Below, in pieces: positions 7,254 to 17,051 of a stretch of 35,905 nt of DNA (within the stretch, counting starts at the first letter, position 1; the number at the start of each line of letters is the position of its first letter). The notes below the pieces were generated by a model. It was not told the DNA's origin, searched no databases, and saw only the letters and a program-made list of their open reading frames with translations. Origin of the DNA: Verrucomicrobiota bacterium (lineage in GTDB: Bacteria; Verrucomicrobiota; Verrucomicrobiia; Opitutales; Opitutaceae); assembly GCA_947471035.1 (NCBI GenBank), contig CANIWJ010000029.1, positions 1-35,905 on the forward strand. Direction: 5' to 3'. The translations under genes and the position numbers were made by a program.

Positions 7254-7440
7254 GGCGGGAAAAGGAAAAGAGCCGCGAACGAACCAGTCCAAGCCCGGTC
7301 GGGCAAGCCTTGGCGAAGCGATGGAGCGTAATAACGATCCAGACGGGAGGTGCGGCCGGTAACGTGTGGTTAACGCGTGTTTGCCCTCGCCTCGCGCGGG
7401 GCGCGGGGACTTTGCTCCCCGCTAATTCTTCGCGACCCGC
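7254..7440. promoter_or_regulatory. Divergent ilvD-lpxK promoter region
   Basis: This 187-base spacer must hold the start signals of both genes. It contains a 7-bp hairpin, GCGGGGA (7403-7409) facing TCCCCGC (7416-7422), about 20 bases before the lpxK start. No clear -10/-35 boxes stand out. Confidence 0.35.
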
Positions 7441-8643
7441 ATGGCCCATTGGTTAAAACGTAAATTCAACGCTTTCGAGCAGTTCACCATAGATGTGATC
7501 TTTGGCCGCCGCGAGGGCGTGGGGCCGACCCTGTTCGCGGGATTTCTACACGGGCTTTCCTGGCTTTTTAGCGGGGTGGCGCAGACGCGGGTCTGGCTGT
7601 ATCAGAAGCGGATTTTGCACGATCAGCCGCTGGGGTGTCTGGTGGTGGTGGTGGGCAACTTGACGGTCGGCGGCACGGGCAAAACTCCGGTGGTGGAGAT
7701 GTTGGCCAGAGCCTTGCGGGATCGGGGGCGCAAGGTGGCGATCCTCTCGCGCGGCTACCGGAGCAAGGCCCCCCCGGCGTGGAAAAAGGCGTTGTGGTGG
7801 TTTACCCATACCAGCGCGCCGCCGCCGCGGATCGTGAGCGACGGGCAGGACGTGTTGCTCGATTCGGAAAAGGCGGGTGACGAACCGTACATGCTGGCGC
7901 GGAATTTGCCCGGCGTGGTCGTGCTGGTGGACAAGGACCGGGTTAAAGCAGGGGTTTTTGCGATCAAACGCTTCCGTTGTGATACGTTGATTCTCGATGA
8001 CGGGTTTCAGTATTTGCCGCTGAAAGGGCGCCTCAACCTGCTGCTGGTGGACAAGACCAACCCGTTCGGCAACGGCCAGCTCTTGCCGCGCGGCATCCTG
8101 CGCGAGCCGATCAAGCACCTGAAGCGGGCGAGCTACGTCTTTCTGACCAAGTCGGACGGGAGGCGCGACCCCGACTTGGAGGATTTGATTCAGCGCCACA
8201 ACCCCGGAGTTAACGTGATCGAATGCGCGCACCGCCCGCAGTATTTGCAGCGACTCGGGTCCGACGAGCGCAGGCCCTTGAGTGATTTACAAGGCAAGCA
8301 GGTGGGGGCGTTTTCCGGGATCGCGGTGCCGGAGAGCTTTGAGGCGTTCGTGCGCGATCTCGGGGGCCGGATCGAGTTTACCCGGCGCTTTCTCGATCAC
8401 TATCGGTTTTCCTATGAGGACTTTGTGGAGATTTTCTCCGAGGCTTTGGAACGCAAGGTGGAGTATATCGTGACCACGGAGAAGGATGCGGTGCGCATTC
8501 CGGAAGGCATGCCCTGTCCGGTGCCGGTCTATTACCTGCGGTTGGAAATCGAGATTTTGCGGGGCGCGAGCGGCTTTGATGATGCGGTGGGCCGGATCTG
8601 TTTTCCGACGGTGGGAACGGTCCCCGCGACGGAGTCGGCCTAG
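7441..8643 (+). CDS. lpxK: Tetraacyldisaccharide 4'-kinase
   Basis: LpxK phosphorylates the 4' position of the lipid A precursor at the inner membrane. The 400-residue protein has the LpxK Walker A motif [13 protein letters not shown] at about 71-83, after a hydrophobic N-terminal segment (about 30-50) that contacts the membrane. Further family blocks are [34 protein letters not shown], the Walker B-like [12 protein letters not shown], and [12 protein letters not shown]. The length is slightly above the usual 330-370. Its presence indicates a lipid A-bearing outer membrane. The aminopeptidase gene follows 90 bases later on the same strand. Confidence 0.95.
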   Translation: MAHWLKRKFNAFEQFTIDVIFGRREGVGPTLFAGFLHGLSWLFSGVAQTRVWLYQKRILHDQPLGCLVVVVGNLTVGGTGKTPVVEMLARALRDRGRKVAILSRGYRSKAPPAWKKALWWFTHTSAPPPRIVSDGQDVLLDSEKAGDEPYMLARNLPGVVVLVDKDRVKAGVFAIKRFRCDTLILDDGFQYLPLKGRLNLLLVDKTNPFGNGQLLPRGILREPIKHLKRASYVFLTKSDGRRDPDLEDLIQRHNPGVNVIECAHRPQYLQRLGSDERRPLSDLQGKQVGAFSGIAVPESFEAFVRDLGGRIEFTRRFLDHYRFSYEDFVEIFSEALERKVEYIVTTEKDAVRIPEGMPCPVPVYYLRLEIEILRGASGFDDAVGRICFPTVGTVPATESA

Positions 8644-8733
8644 ACGGCAGCGAGTTGACGAGATGGACGGCGAGGGACGGCTTTCGCCCTTGCGAGCGCA
8701 GGTCTGGTGGGTGTTTTGTGAGGCTTTTAACCG

Positions 8734-9852
8734 ATGCTCTCCGATACCCGCTTTGACCAACTTGCCACCGGCCTCGCCGGGTTTTCCTGTGACCTGCAAA
8801 AAGGCGAACGTGTGCTGATCGACGCCTTCGACGTGCCCGATGCGATGGTCATTGCGCTTGTGCGCGCTGCCCGCGCCCGGGGGGCGTTTCCGATCGTGCA
8901 AATTCACCGTGCGCGCATCACCCGCGAGTTGATGTTGCACGCCGAGGAGGCGCAATTCGCGCCGCAAGCCGAGGTGGAGTTGAAGCGCATGCAGAAGATG
9001 GATGCCTACATCGCCTTGCGCGGCTCGGATAATATTTTCGAGTCTTCGGATGTCCCCTCCGCCCGGGTGCAACTCTACGCCCGGCTGATGAAACCCGTGC
9101 TCGATCACCGGGTTAACAAGACCAAGTGGGTCGTCTTGCGCTGGCCTACCTCCGCCATGGCTCAGCAGGCCGGCATGAGCACCGAGGCGTTTGAGGATTT
9201 TTACTTCCGCGTCTGCACGCTCGATTACGCCCGCATGATTCCGGGCATGAAGGCGCTCAAAACGCTGATGGAGAAAACCGACCGGGTGCAGATCAAGGGC
9301 CCCGGCACCGATCTGACCTTTTCGATCAAGGGCATTGGCGCGCGCGAGTGCGGCGGCCAGCGCAACATACCCGATGGCGAGGTCTTTTCCTGCCCGGTAA
9401 AGGATTCGGTCGAGGGCGTGATTCAATACAACACGCCTTCGGTTTACCTCGGGACTTCGTTCGAAAACATCCGGCTCGTCTTCAGCAAGGGACGGATTGT
9501 CGAGGCCACTTCTAATAACACCAAGCGGTTGAATGAGATATTGGATAGCGATGCCGGCGCGCGTTACGTGGGCGAGTTTGCCTTGGGTTTTAATCCCCAC
9601 ATTCGGGAGCCCATGCGCGATATTTTGTTCGATGAGAAAATCGCCGGTTCCTTCCACTTTACCCCCGGTCAGGCTTACGAGGGCGTGGGTAATGGCAATA
9701 AGAGCCAAGTGCACTGGGATATGGTAAACATCCAGCGTCCGGAATACGGCGGCGGTGAAGTCTGGTTTGATGGTAAACTCGTTCGTAAAGACGGCCTCTT
9801 CGTCCCCAAGACCCTGCACAAATTGAATCCTGAGTATTTGCTGGGTGAATAG
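8734..9852 (+). CDS. Aminopeptidase, peptidase family M29
   Basis: This 372-residue protein matches thermophilic-type metallo-aminopeptidases (AmpS/PepS/aminopeptidase T), which remove N-terminal residues from peptides in the cytoplasm using two metal ions. Family blocks in order are [14 protein letters not shown] near the N-terminus, [26 protein letters not shown] (metal-ligand Glu), [14 protein letters not shown] (Glu), [16 protein letters not shown] (His, Tyr) and SQVHWDMVN (His, Asp). No signal peptide is present. The start at 8734 gives the normal family length. The gene may be cotranscribed with lpxK. Confidence 0.9.
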   Translation: MLSDTRFDQLATGLAGFSCDLQKGERVLIDAFDVPDAMVIALVRAARARGAFPIVQIHRARITRELMLHAEEAQFAPQAEVELKRMQKMDAYIALRGSDNIFESSDVPSARVQLYARLMKPVLDHRVNKTKWVVLRWPTSAMAQQAGMSTEAFEDFYFRVCTLDYARMIPGMKALKTLMEKTDRVQIKGPGTDLTFSIKGIGARECGGQRNIPDGEVFSCPVKDSVEGVIQYNTPSVYLGTSFENIRLVFSKGRIVEATSNNTKRLNEILDSDAGARYVGEFALGFNPHIREPMRDILFDEKIAGSFHFTPGQAYEGVGNGNKSQVHWDMVNIQRPEYGGGEVWFDGKLVRKDGLFVPKTLHKLNPEYLLGE

Positions 9853-9920
9853 TATTCATTTCTAGATACAAAGCAGGTCTTAGTTGCTCCTTTTGGCATC
9901 GCTTCTGCTTGGTCAGGAGC

Positions 9921-10301
9921 ATGCACAACTGCCGAACCTTAACCGCATTAGCGGTATCGTTCGTTTTTGCACTTATTTTAGCCGGTATCCCGATTAGTTC
10001 CGCTACCCTCCCGGGAGACATCCAAGGGGGGCTTCAACTAACTCATTTCCAGCGTGATAGCGGTTACACGGGGACTTCTCTTTTTTGCGAGAATGCGGGA
10101 ATTCAGTATGATAAATCCGAAAAGATACAGTCATCGGAGACTGGAGTAACCAGCTCTAAAAAATACACCGGACTCAACCCGGTTGGATGGCTGGTTCTCG
10201 GTAGTTTAGCTGATGCGGTCCTTTTAAAGCCAAGTCGCAGCCTAGAGTTGTGCATTTTTTCGCGAGGTCCTCCGGGGACTAAACTCGCGTCTCTGGCTTA
10301 G
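9921..10301 (+). CDS. Small secreted protein of unknown function, 126 aa
   Basis: The ATG at 9921 follows an AGGAG-like site at 9916-9919 and opens a signal peptide (CRTLTALAVSFVFALILAG, cleavage probably after the SSA near residue 26). An in-frame TTG at 9909 is less likely. The mature part is short, with two Cys residues and a Gly/Ser/Thr-rich segment, then a hydrophobic stretch (LNPVGWLVLGSLADAVLL). I do not recognise the family. It lies between the M29 aminopeptidase gene and the ammonium transporter gene and does not look like a PII protein, so it gives no clear link to either neighbour. Confidence 0.5.
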   Translation: MHNCRTLTALAVSFVFALILAGIPISSATLPGDIQGGLQLTHFQRDSGYTGTSLFCENAGIQYDKSEKIQSSETGVTSSKKYTGLNPVGWLVLGSLADAVLLKPSRSLELCIFSRGPPGTKLASLA

Positions 10302-10387
10302 TTAAGTGCGCCGGATAGCGTTGGGATTAAATAAGACAGGTCCTGACGTTGATCACCGGTTTTTTGGGATTCGTCCGTAAAGCAAAC

Positions 10388-10411
10388 CTAGTCGCGGCTT
10401 AGTCGCGGCTT
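10388..10411 (+). repeat. Tandem repeat before the ammonium transporter gene
   Basis: TAGTCGCGGCT occurs twice in direct order about 30-50 bases before the transporter ATG. It may be a slippage duplication in the leader or a doubled binding site. No nitrogen-control or sigma-54 promoter could be identified nearby. Confidence 0.45.
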
Positions 10412-10434
10412 CAAAACAGACACTACTCATCGTT

Positions 10435-12159
10435 ATGCTCTCATTCCGTCCTTTCCTCCTACGCTTGGGTCTCCTGTTGACCCTGCTTTCGCCGCTCTGC
10501 TCTTACGCAGATGATCCGGCTCCGCCACCGCAACTGCCCGACTCCGTGGCTTACACGCCCGGCGCCAATGCCGGCACTGCCGCCGACCTGACTTGGCCGA
10601 TCCCGGCTGACGCCAAACACGTCACCATCGACGAGTTGATCCAGAACGTCGCGCACAACAAAATCTCCATCAACCTCGTCTGGACGCTCGTAACGGGTTT
10701 CTTGGTGATGTTCATGCAGGCGGGTTTCGCGTTGGTCGAAACCGGTCTCTGTCGCGCGAAAAACGCCGCGCACACCATGAGCATGAACTTCATGATCTAC
10801 GCCCTGGGTATGCTGGGCTTCTGGATCTGCGGTTTCGGCCTCATGTTTGGTGGTTACTGGAATGGACCGGTCCCGATCGGCTGGCAGCCTGCGCTTGGTC
10901 AGGGTTTGGCGCTGCTCAATGTCGAACATAGCATCACCCTCTTCGGCCACACTTGGGGCTTGTTCGGCGGAACCGGCTTTTTCCTGAATCCTTCGGTTTT
11001 CGACACCGCGATCTTCACCCTCTTCCTCTTCCAGATGGTGTTCATGGATACCACGGCGACGATCCCGACCGGCTCTATGGCCGAACGCTGGAGCTTCAAG
11101 AACTTCATGCTCTACGGCTTTTGGGTTGGTATGCTCCCCTACGCTTTGTTCGGTAACTGGGTTTGGGGTGGCGGCTGGCTCGCCCAGCTCGGCATTAACC
11201 TCGGCCTGGGCCACGGTCACGTGGACTTCGCTGGTTCCTCGGTGGTACACTTGACGGGTGGCGTGATTGCCACGGTCGGCGCGATTATCATCGGGCCCCG
11301 CATCGGCAAGTTCGGTAAAGACGGCAAGCCCCGCGCCATCCCGGCGCATGACTTGGTCATCGTTTTCGCCGGCACCTTCATCCTCGCCTTCGGCTGGTTC
11401 GGCTTCAACCCCGGCTCCACCTTGGCGGGTACTGATCACCGTATCGCGATCGTGGCGGTCAACACCATGTTGGCGGGTGCCGCTGGCGGTCTCGTTTCCG
11501 CCCTGATTATGTGGTTTAAGTTCGGCAAACCCGATCCTTCCATGATGTGTAACGGCCTGCTGGCCGGTTTGGTGGCCATCACCGCGCCTTGCGCGTTCGT
11601 TGGCGCTTCCGCCGCCGTGATCATTGGCGCGCTCGCCGGTTTGTTCGTTGTGCTCGCCGTCTTCTTCGTCGAACGCACCTGCAAAATCGACGATCCTGTC
11701 GGCGCCATCGCGGTGCATGGCGTGAACGGTGCCTTTGGCGCTCTCGCGGTCGGTATCTTCGCCAACGGTTCCTACGGTGCCGGTTGGGGGGGCGTGCACA
11801 TCCTCCTCAAGGATGGCGTCAAGGAGATCATCAACAACGACGCCGCTCCGGAAACCATCGCCAAGTTCAACAAGCTCTTGGCTGAGGGTTGGGCCGATCA
11901 AGGTGTGACCGGTATTCTCGGTCAGTTCTTCGGCGGCGCTTACAACGACTGGAGCCAGTTCGGCGCGCAGTCCATCGCCGTGCTCACCAACATCGTCTTC
12001 GTGGGTGGCTTTGCCTATATCTGGTTCAAGCTCTCCAATCTGGTCTTCCCCATTCGTGTGAAGGCCGAAGACGAAATCGCCGGTCTCGACATGCCTGAGA
12101 TGGGCGCCGAAGCCTATCCCGATTATCAGCTCACGGATCGGTCTTCTCCGAAACCGTAA
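10435..12159 (+). CDS. amtB: Ammonium transporter (Amt family)
   Basis: This inner-membrane channel takes up ammonium or ammonia. The 574-residue protein begins with a signal peptide (LLLRLGLLLTLLSPLCSYA, approximate) and a Pro/Ala-rich periplasmic stretch to about residue 75. The Amt core of about 11 membrane helices follows. Family motifs include FMQAGFALVETGLCRAKN, FLFQMVFMDTTATIPTGSMAER, the pore-histidine segments GSSVVHLTGG and AIAVHGVNGAFGALA, and FGWFGFNPGSTLAG. A hydrophilic insertion of about 55 residues (KDGVKEIINNDAAPETIAKF onward) precedes the last helix. It is longer than the E. coli protein (about 430). No glnK-type PII gene is adjacent. A strong terminator follows directly. 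Confidence 0.95.
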   Translation: MLSFRPFLLRLGLLLTLLSPLCSYADDPAPPPQLPDSVAYTPGANAGTAADLTWPIPADAKHVTIDELIQNVAHNKISINLVWTLVTGFLVMFMQAGFALVETGLCRAKNAAHTMSMNFMIYALGMLGFWICGFGLMFGGYWNGPVPIGWQPALGQGLALLNVEHSITLFGHTWGLFGGTGFFLNPSVFDTAIFTLFLFQMVFMDTTATIPTGSMAERWSFKNFMLYGFWVGMLPYALFGNWVWGGGWLAQLGINLGLGHGHVDFAGSSVVHLTGGVIATVGAIIIGPRIGKFGKDGKPRAIPAHDLVIVFAGTFILAFGWFGFNPGSTLAGTDHRIAIVAVNTMLAGAAGGLVSALIMWFKFGKPDPSMMCNGLLAGLVAITAPCAFVGASAAVIIGALAGLFVVLAVFFVERTCKIDDPVGAIAVHGVNGAFGALAVGIFANGSYGAGWGGVHILLKDGVKEIINNDAAPETIAKFNKLLAEGWADQGVTGILGQFFGGAYNDWSQFGAQSIAVLTNIVFVGGFAYIWFKLSNLVFPIRVKAEDEIAGLDMPEMGAEAYPDYQLTDRSSPKP

Positions 12160-12181
12160 GCGACTGACGTTTAAATTACCG

Positions 12182-12211
12182 AGCCCGCCCCTTAACCGGG
12201 CGGGCTTTTTT
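12182..12211 (+). terminator. Rho-independent terminator of amtB
   Basis: A 9-bp perfect stem, AGCCCGCCC (12182-12190) and GGGCGGGCT (12198-12206), encloses a 7-base loop and is followed by a run of six T. It lies 23 bases after the amtB stop codon. Confidence 0.93.
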
Positions 12212-12290
12212 GTTTTTGTCTGCCGGCAGTCACGGGACAAAGGCGGGAAAAGTGAATTGAACCAGATCTTCGATAAATCGTAATAAACCC

Positions 12291-13304
12291 ATGCTTGCCG
12301 ATTCCGTTGCATTAACCGCCTTCCTGCGTGCCTTGCCTAAGACCGAGACGCATTTGCATCTCGACGGCTCTCTGCCCTACGAATTACTGCATGCCTGGCA
12401 GCCGGAAAAATACCCGCCCGCACCGGCGTTTCACGCGGAGGATTTTCGGTTTTCGAGTTTTCAGAATTTCGACGAAATCCTGCTGGGGCATGCGTTACCC
12501 TGGTTCACCTCGCCTGAGCGCTACTATGAGTCGGCGCGGTTGACTTTCGCCAAGCACGTCGTGGCTAACGTGCGTTATGTCGAGTGCAGTTTTCACCTCG
12601 CGATCAGCCGTTTCATCGGCGTGCCGGCGCGCGAGATTATCGCCGCCATCCGCGCGGCGGTTCCGCCCGGGCTCGAAGTGCGTATTTATGCGGGAATGCT
12701 GCGCTCCGACTATGCCGGACCGATGCAGTCGATCATTGACGGCTTGGAGCGGTTGGAGGGTTTGGCCGGGGTGGATTTACACGGCTTCGAGCCCGTGCCC
12801 ACCGAGGCGTGGACTGCGCCGACGTGGGCCCGTTTACGCGCCGCAGGCAAAGTCACCAAGTGCCATGCGGGCGAGTTCGATGGACCGCACCGGGTGCGTG
12901 AAGCTATCGAGCAACTGGGCGTTACCCGGGTGCAACACGGCGTGCGCGCGATGGAGGATCCTGCGGTGGTGGCGTTGGCGGTGGAGCGAGGGGTGACCTT
13001 TGATCTTACCCCGATCAGCAATGTTCGACTCAAAGTCGTGCCCGGGCTGGCCGCTCATCCCTTGCGGGCCTTGATGCAGGCGGGGGTGAATTGCACGGTA
13101 AGCACGGACGATCAGCTGGTGTTTAACAACACCGTCATCGACGAATATCGGGCGCTGGCTCTGCACGCGGGATTTACGTTGGCTGAGCTGGCGCAGGTGG
13201 CGGCCAACGGTTGGAAGGTGGCCGATGTGCCTGCCCAAACCCGGGAAACGATGCAGACCGAAATCAGGCGGCTGGCGACGAGTTCCGCTTACCGAAACCT
13301 CTGA
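12291..13304 (+). CDS. add: Adenosine deaminase family protein
   Basis: A zinc-dependent amidohydrolase of 337 residues. Metal and catalytic motifs of the adenosine/AMP deaminase family are present: [11 protein letters not shown] (His21 and His23), [10 protein letters not shown] (His and catalytic Glu), [10 protein letters not shown] (His), and [11 protein letters not shown] (Asp pair; many relatives have NTDDP). The usual product is deamination of adenosine or a related aminopurine nucleoside. Members can instead act on adenine or 6-aminodeoxyfutalosine, and sequence alone does not settle the substrate here. The gene follows the amtB terminator and converges on ppk1. The amtB context may be chance, although both touch ammonium metabolism. 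Confidence 0.85.
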   Translation: MLADSVALTAFLRALPKTETHLHLDGSLPYELLHAWQPEKYPPAPAFHAEDFRFSSFQNFDEILLGHALPWFTSPERYYESARLTFAKHVVANVRYVECSFHLAISRFIGVPAREIIAAIRAAVPPGLEVRIYAGMLRSDYAGPMQSIIDGLERLEGLAGVDLHGFEPVPTEAWTAPTWARLRAAGKVTKCHAGEFDGPHRVREAIEQLGVTRVQHGVRAMEDPAVVALAVERGVTFDLTPISNVRLKVVPGLAAHPLRALMQAGVNCTVSTDDQLVFNNTVIDEYRALALHAGFTLAELAQVAANGWKVADVPAQTRETMQTEIRRLATSSAYRNL

Positions 13305-13400
13305 GCGGTATTTTTGCAGGATGGTGCCTTTTGCCCGTCACGCGGGGGGCTGGTTTTATCTATAGCAGAAAACTAGCGGGCAACTTTCCGCTTATTCTGG

Positions 13401-15653
13401 TTATAACTCGGCGGCGCGGGCGCGTTGGGCGGCGGCGGCGAGGAAGTAGTTTTGCGCGGAGAAGACCGGCACTTCGGGGGCTCGGGTCGGGCGCAGGTAG
13501 GCACCGCCGGAGGTCAGCAGGCGGGCGCACTCGTTGTCCTGGAGCTCTATGGCGAAGAGTTCGTCCATCACCCAGCGACGCAGGGCGGGGTCGAGCAGGG
13601 GATAGACCACTTCGATGCGGCGGAAAAAATTGCGCGGCATCCAGTCGGCACTGCCGGCGTAGATGCCGGGTTCGCCGCCATCGTTATGGAAGTAGAAGGC
13701 GCGAATGTGTTCGAGGAAGCGTCCGACGATGGAGCGCACGCGGATATGCTCGGACAGGCCGGGCACGCCGGGCACCAGACAGCACACCCCGCGGATGATG
13801 AGGTCGATCTCCACCCCGGCGCGGGAGGCTGCGTAGAGGGCGTCGATCACTTCCTGGTCCACCAGCGAGTTCATCTTGGCGAGGATGCGGGCGGGGCGTC
13901 CGGCCTGGGCGTGGTCGGTCTCACGGCGGATCAACTCGAGCACGCGGCGGTGCAGCGAATAGGGGGCGACGAGCAAGTGGGTGAACTCTGGCGCGCGGCC
14001 GAAACCGGTGAGGGCGTTAAACAGGTTGGCGGCGTCCGAGGTGAGGGCTTCGCGCGAGGTGAAATGGCTGAGGTCGGTGTAGACCTTGGCCGTGCGGGGG
14101 TTGTAGTTTCCGGTGCCGAGGTGGGCGTAGCGACGGAGTTTGCCGTCGGCTTCGCGCCGGACCACGAGCGCGACTTTGCAATGGGTCTTGTGGCCGACCA
14201 GGCCGTAAACGACGTGCACGCCGGCCTCTTCGAGCTGGCGGGCCCATTGGATGTTGTTGGCCTCGTCGAAGCGGGCTTTCAGTTCCACCAGCGCGGTGAC
14301 TTGTTTGCCGTTGCGCGAAGCCTCGATGAGGGCGCGGACGAAGGGGGAGTCGCCGGAGGTGCGGTAGAGGGTTTGTTTGATCGCGAGCACCTGGGGGTCG
14401 CGCGCGGCCTGCTCGACGAAATCGACCACCGGCTGGAAGGAATCGTAGGGGTGGTGCAGGAGGATGTCGCGCTCGCGCAAGGTATCAAAAATCAGGCCGG
14501 GTTCGCGCAGCGGGGAGAGGTTGACCGGCAGGAAATTGGGATACTTGAGGTCGGGGCGGTCGATGTCGCCCAGGGCCATGACGCGGACCAGGTTGACCGG
14601 GCCGTCGAGCCTGAATACGTATTCGTGCGAAAGGGATAAGTGGTCGCAAAGGGTGGCGAAGATCTGGTCGTCCACGCCGTCCTCGATTTCGAGGCGTACG
14701 GCGGCTCCACGGCGGAGATTGCGCAGCTCCTCTTCGATTTTTTTGAGCAGATTGGCGGCTTCTTCCTCGTCGATGTAGAGGTCGCTGTTGCGGGTGACAC
14801 GGAAGGCGTGCGCGCCGTGGATGTGGTAGCCGGGGAAGAAGTCGGCGGCGCAGAGCTTGATGATATCGGAGAGGAAGATGAAGCGGCGCTCGTGTTTTTC
14901 GCTCTCGCTGGAATTGATGCTGACGATGCGCGGCAGTACGCGCGGAACGGGCAGGATGGCGAAATGGCGGTCGATTTCCGGGGTGGTGGGGTCGTCGAGG
15001 GAAACGACGATGTTGAGGGTTTTGTTGCCGAGCTGCGGAAAGGGGTGGGACTGGTCGATGGAGAGCGGGGTGAGAACGGGGAAAACCTGTTCCTCAAAGT
15101 AGGTATGGACCCAGGCGAGCTCGCCGGGAGTGAGCGAGGCGGGCAGGGCGAACGTGATGCCTTCGGTGGCGAGGGCGGGGATGAGCTGATCCTGCCAGCA
15201 ACGGTATTGATCGTCCACCAGCGAGGCGACCACGCTGTGGATGCGGCGGAGTTGTTCGCGGGGCCCAAGAACGTCCACGCCGTCGGACTCTTGCACGTCG
15301 TTGTCCACTTGCTGGATAAGGCCGGCGACGCGGATTTCGAAGAATTCGTCGAGGTTACTGGAGACGATGGCGAGGAACTTGACCCGTTCGAGGAGAGGGT
15401 GGCGCGGGTTTTGGGCCTGCTCAAGGACGCGGCGGTTAAAGGCGAGCCAGCTGAGTTCGCGGTTAAAGTAGGCTGCTTTAGCTGGGCTTACGGAGCTAGG
15501 CAGAGGGGCGGGGGAGTTGATGGGGGTGAGGACGGCGTCGGCATCAGTCAGCGCAGGGACCGGTGTGGGTGAAGAGGCGGCCGACGCGGGGGCGGCAGGC
15601 ACAATGGGGGCGGCGGGGATGGATGCGGGAGCGCGACGACGACGGGTAGCCAT
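13401..15653 (-). CDS. ppk1: Polyphosphate kinase 1
   Basis: PPK1 reversibly makes inorganic polyphosphate from ATP. The 750-residue protein has the N-domain opening [19 protein letters not shown] and [20 protein letters not shown], the head domain, and two phospholipase-D-like catalytic domains. The catalytic histidine region is [20 protein letters not shown], and [17 protein letters not shown] is the C-terminal phosphate-binding block. Ahead of the core is an unusual Ala/Pro/Ser-rich tail of about 55 residues (residues 1-60), likely disordered. The gene is read divergently from the ROK gene, with a strong hairpin in the shared 351-base spacer. Confidence 0.95.
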   Translation of the reverse strand: MATRRRRAPASIPAAPIVPAAPASAASSPTPVPALTDADAVLTPINSPAPLPSSVSPAKAAYFNRELSWLAFNRRVLEQAQNPRHPLLERVKFLAIVSSNLDEFFEIRVAGLIQQVDNDVQESDGVDVLGPREQLRRIHSVVASLVDDQYRCWQDQLIPALATEGITFALPASLTPGELAWVHTYFEEQVFPVLTPLSIDQSHPFPQLGNKTLNIVVSLDDPTTPEIDRHFAILPVPRVLPRIVSINSSESEKHERRFIFLSDIIKLCAADFFPGYHIHGAHAFRVTRNSDLYIDEEEAANLLKKIEEELRNLRRGAAVRLEIEDGVDDQIFATLCDHLSLSHEYVFRLDGPVNLVRVMALGDIDRPDLKYPNFLPVNLSPLREPGLIFDTLRERDILLHHPYDSFQPVVDFVEQAARDPQVLAIKQTLYRTSGDSPFVRALIEASRNGKQVTALVELKARFDEANNIQWARQLEEAGVHVVYGLVGHKTHCKVALVVRREADGKLRRYAHLGTGNYNPRTAKVYTDLSHFTSREALTSDAANLFNALTGFGRAPEFTHLLVAPYSLHRRVLELIRRETDHAQAGRPARILAKMNSLVDQEVIDALYAASRAGVEIDLIIRGVCCLVPGVPGLSEHIRVRSIVGRFLEHIRAFYFHNDGGEPGIYAGSADWMPRNFFRRIEVVYPLLDPALRRWVMDELFAIELQDNECARLLTSGGAYLRPTRAPEVPVFSAQNYFLAAAAQRARAAEL

Positions 15654-15784
15654 ACGAAAGGCTAAGACCGCAGTGCATAGGGCGGGCGGTGACGAGCAGA
15701 ATGCGGAGTGTTACTGGGATGTCACATCTACTCCGGATCAACGCACGAAGTGCGGCGTAGCACGAAATTCAAACGGTGCAGCCG

Positions 15785-15823
15785 CCCGGCAACAAGTAAC
15801 CTAATAGGTTACTTGTTGCCGGG
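15785..15823. promoter_or_regulatory. Perfect 17-bp inverted repeat between ppk1 and the ROK gene
   Basis: CCCGGCAACAAGTAACC (15785-15801) is followed by 5 bases and then by its exact complement (15807-15823). The inner core, AGTAACCTAATAGGTTACT, resembles palindromic operators of TetR- or HxlR-type repressors. No T-run follows on either strand, so a terminator is less likely. It sits about 130 bases before ppk1 and 180 before the ROK gene. The rest of the spacer (15654-16004) shows nothing else that I can name. Confidence 0.55.
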
Positions 15824-16004
15824 GAGCGGCGAGGAAGAGGGTCGGAGGGCGGAGTGGGGTAGAGTAGGGCGGCGGTGCGGTGTGGCGTAGTTGGCGTGGC
15901 AGGCCGGGAGGACGTAACCGGACGCGTTGGGGCAAGGGGAGACGGATTTTTGGTTTTAGGAATTGCCCGAATGCTTGCTTAGGCGTGCGTTGCGCGTTGC
16001 GTAT

Positions 16005-17051
16005 ATGAAAGTTTACCTCGGAACCGCCAGTGGGACGACAAAGGTCAAAACAGCGGGCGTGCGGCTCGATGGCTCATTTTTGATAAGCAAGCGGCCGCCG
16101 CTAACGGTCAACCTAGAGGAAGGTACGGCGCGGATGGTGGAAACTTGGATTCAGGGCATGGAGGGGTTTCTGGAAGAGCATGGATTAAAGTGGGGTGACG
16201 TGCTCGGGGTGGGTTTGGCTATTTCTGGGCCGTTTACGCGCTACGGGGTGCTGGCTGAGGCGGCGAATTTGCCGGAGAGTTTTACCGATTGGGAGTTCTT
16301 GGAGGATTATCAGCGCGCACTGGCGGCGGTGGCATTTCGCCGGATCGAAGTGGTGGCGGGCAACGACGGGCATCTTGACGGACTGGCCGAGGCGCAGCGT
16401 TTTCGCGGTCCAAAGCCAGCTTCGGTGTTGCTGCTTTCCCCCGAGATGGGTTTGGCGACGGCGTTTATCGACCGTTCGGGTATGTTACTGGATGGAGATA
16501 ATCTGGCCGGGATGGAGGCGGCACACATGCCGGCTCCTTTGCAGCGGCTGGGACTACCGATTTTCCATTGCGGTTGCGGGCGGGATTGGGGCTGTGTCGA
16601 GCCTTATACTACGCTTTCGGGTCTGCCTCAGTACCTCGATCATCTGTTGCCGCAGTACAAACAACACGAGTTCTATCGTTCGGCGTTGTCGCGTCCGGCG
16701 CAGGCCAAAATGCTGCGCAGTCGCGCCCAGCAAGGAGACGCGCTGGCGTTGCGGATTTTTAAAATGCAGGCGCAGGCGCTCGGGTACCATGTGGCGAGTC
16801 TGGCGATGGCGCTAGATCCGCAGATTGTGGTGATTGGTGGCGGGGTGATGGATCCCGATCATACCACGCAGTACTTTCGTGATACTTACATGGAGGAGGT
16901 TTATCAGCAGGCGCATGTTTATTTGTTTCCCTCGCAGCGGAGAACCTTGCGGTTGGTAGCGGCCACGCTGGGCAGCAACGCGCCTGCCCTGGGCGCGGCT
17001 TTGGTTGCCCGCACGCCGACTTTGATGCGTCGTCCGGAGCGGACGGAGTAG
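16005..17051 (+). CDS. ROK-family protein (sugar kinase-like)
   Basis: The ATG at 16005 starts a 348-residue protein without the N-terminal helix-turn-helix of ROK repressors, so it is more like a ROK kinase. Visible family blocks are VGLAISGPFT, the catalytic-Asp region GNDGHLDGLAEA, the GMEAAHMP segment (matching E-x-x-H), the zinc-site motif HCGCGRDWGCVEPYTTLSGL, and QIVVIGGGVMD near the end. The ATP phosphate-binding motif that normally reads D-x-G-G-T appears as GTASGTTKVK, without the aspartate. The substrate is unknown; glucose or an N-acetylhexosamine is common in the family. It converges with the aldehyde dehydrogenase gene, whose stop codon begins directly after its own. Confidence 0.8.
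   Translation: MKVYLGTASGTTKVKTAGVRLDGSFLISKRPPLTVNLEEGTARMVETWIQGMEGFLEEHGLKWGDVLGVGLAISGPFTRYGVLAEAANLPESFTDWEFLEDYQRALAAVAFRRIEVVAGNDGHLDGLAEAQRFRGPKPASVLLLSPEMGLATAFIDRSGMLLDGDNLAGMEAAHMPAPLQRLGLPIFHCGCGRDWGCVEPYTTLSGLPQYLDHLLPQYKQHEFYRSALSRPAQAKMLRSRAQQGDALALRIFKMQAQALGYHVASLAMALDPQIVVIGGGVMDPDHTTQYFRDTYMEEVYQQAHVYLFPSQRRTLRLVAATLGSNAPALGAALVARTPTLMRRPERTE

Noticed and set aside
6078..7331. Long plus-strand open frame of 417 codons opposite ilvD
   Set aside because: It is fully antisense to the clear ilvD gene and is Gly/Asp/Ala/Val-rich, the usual shadow of a GC-rich gene.
8287..9819. 510-codon minus-strand open frame opposite the M29 aminopeptidase
   Set aside because: It is antisense to a gene with all metal-ligand motifs and has no recognisable family.
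10459..12312. 617-codon minus-strand open frame opposite amtB
   Set aside because: It lies over the obvious transporter gene and shows only antisense composition (His/Glu/Asp/Arg-rich), with no domain.
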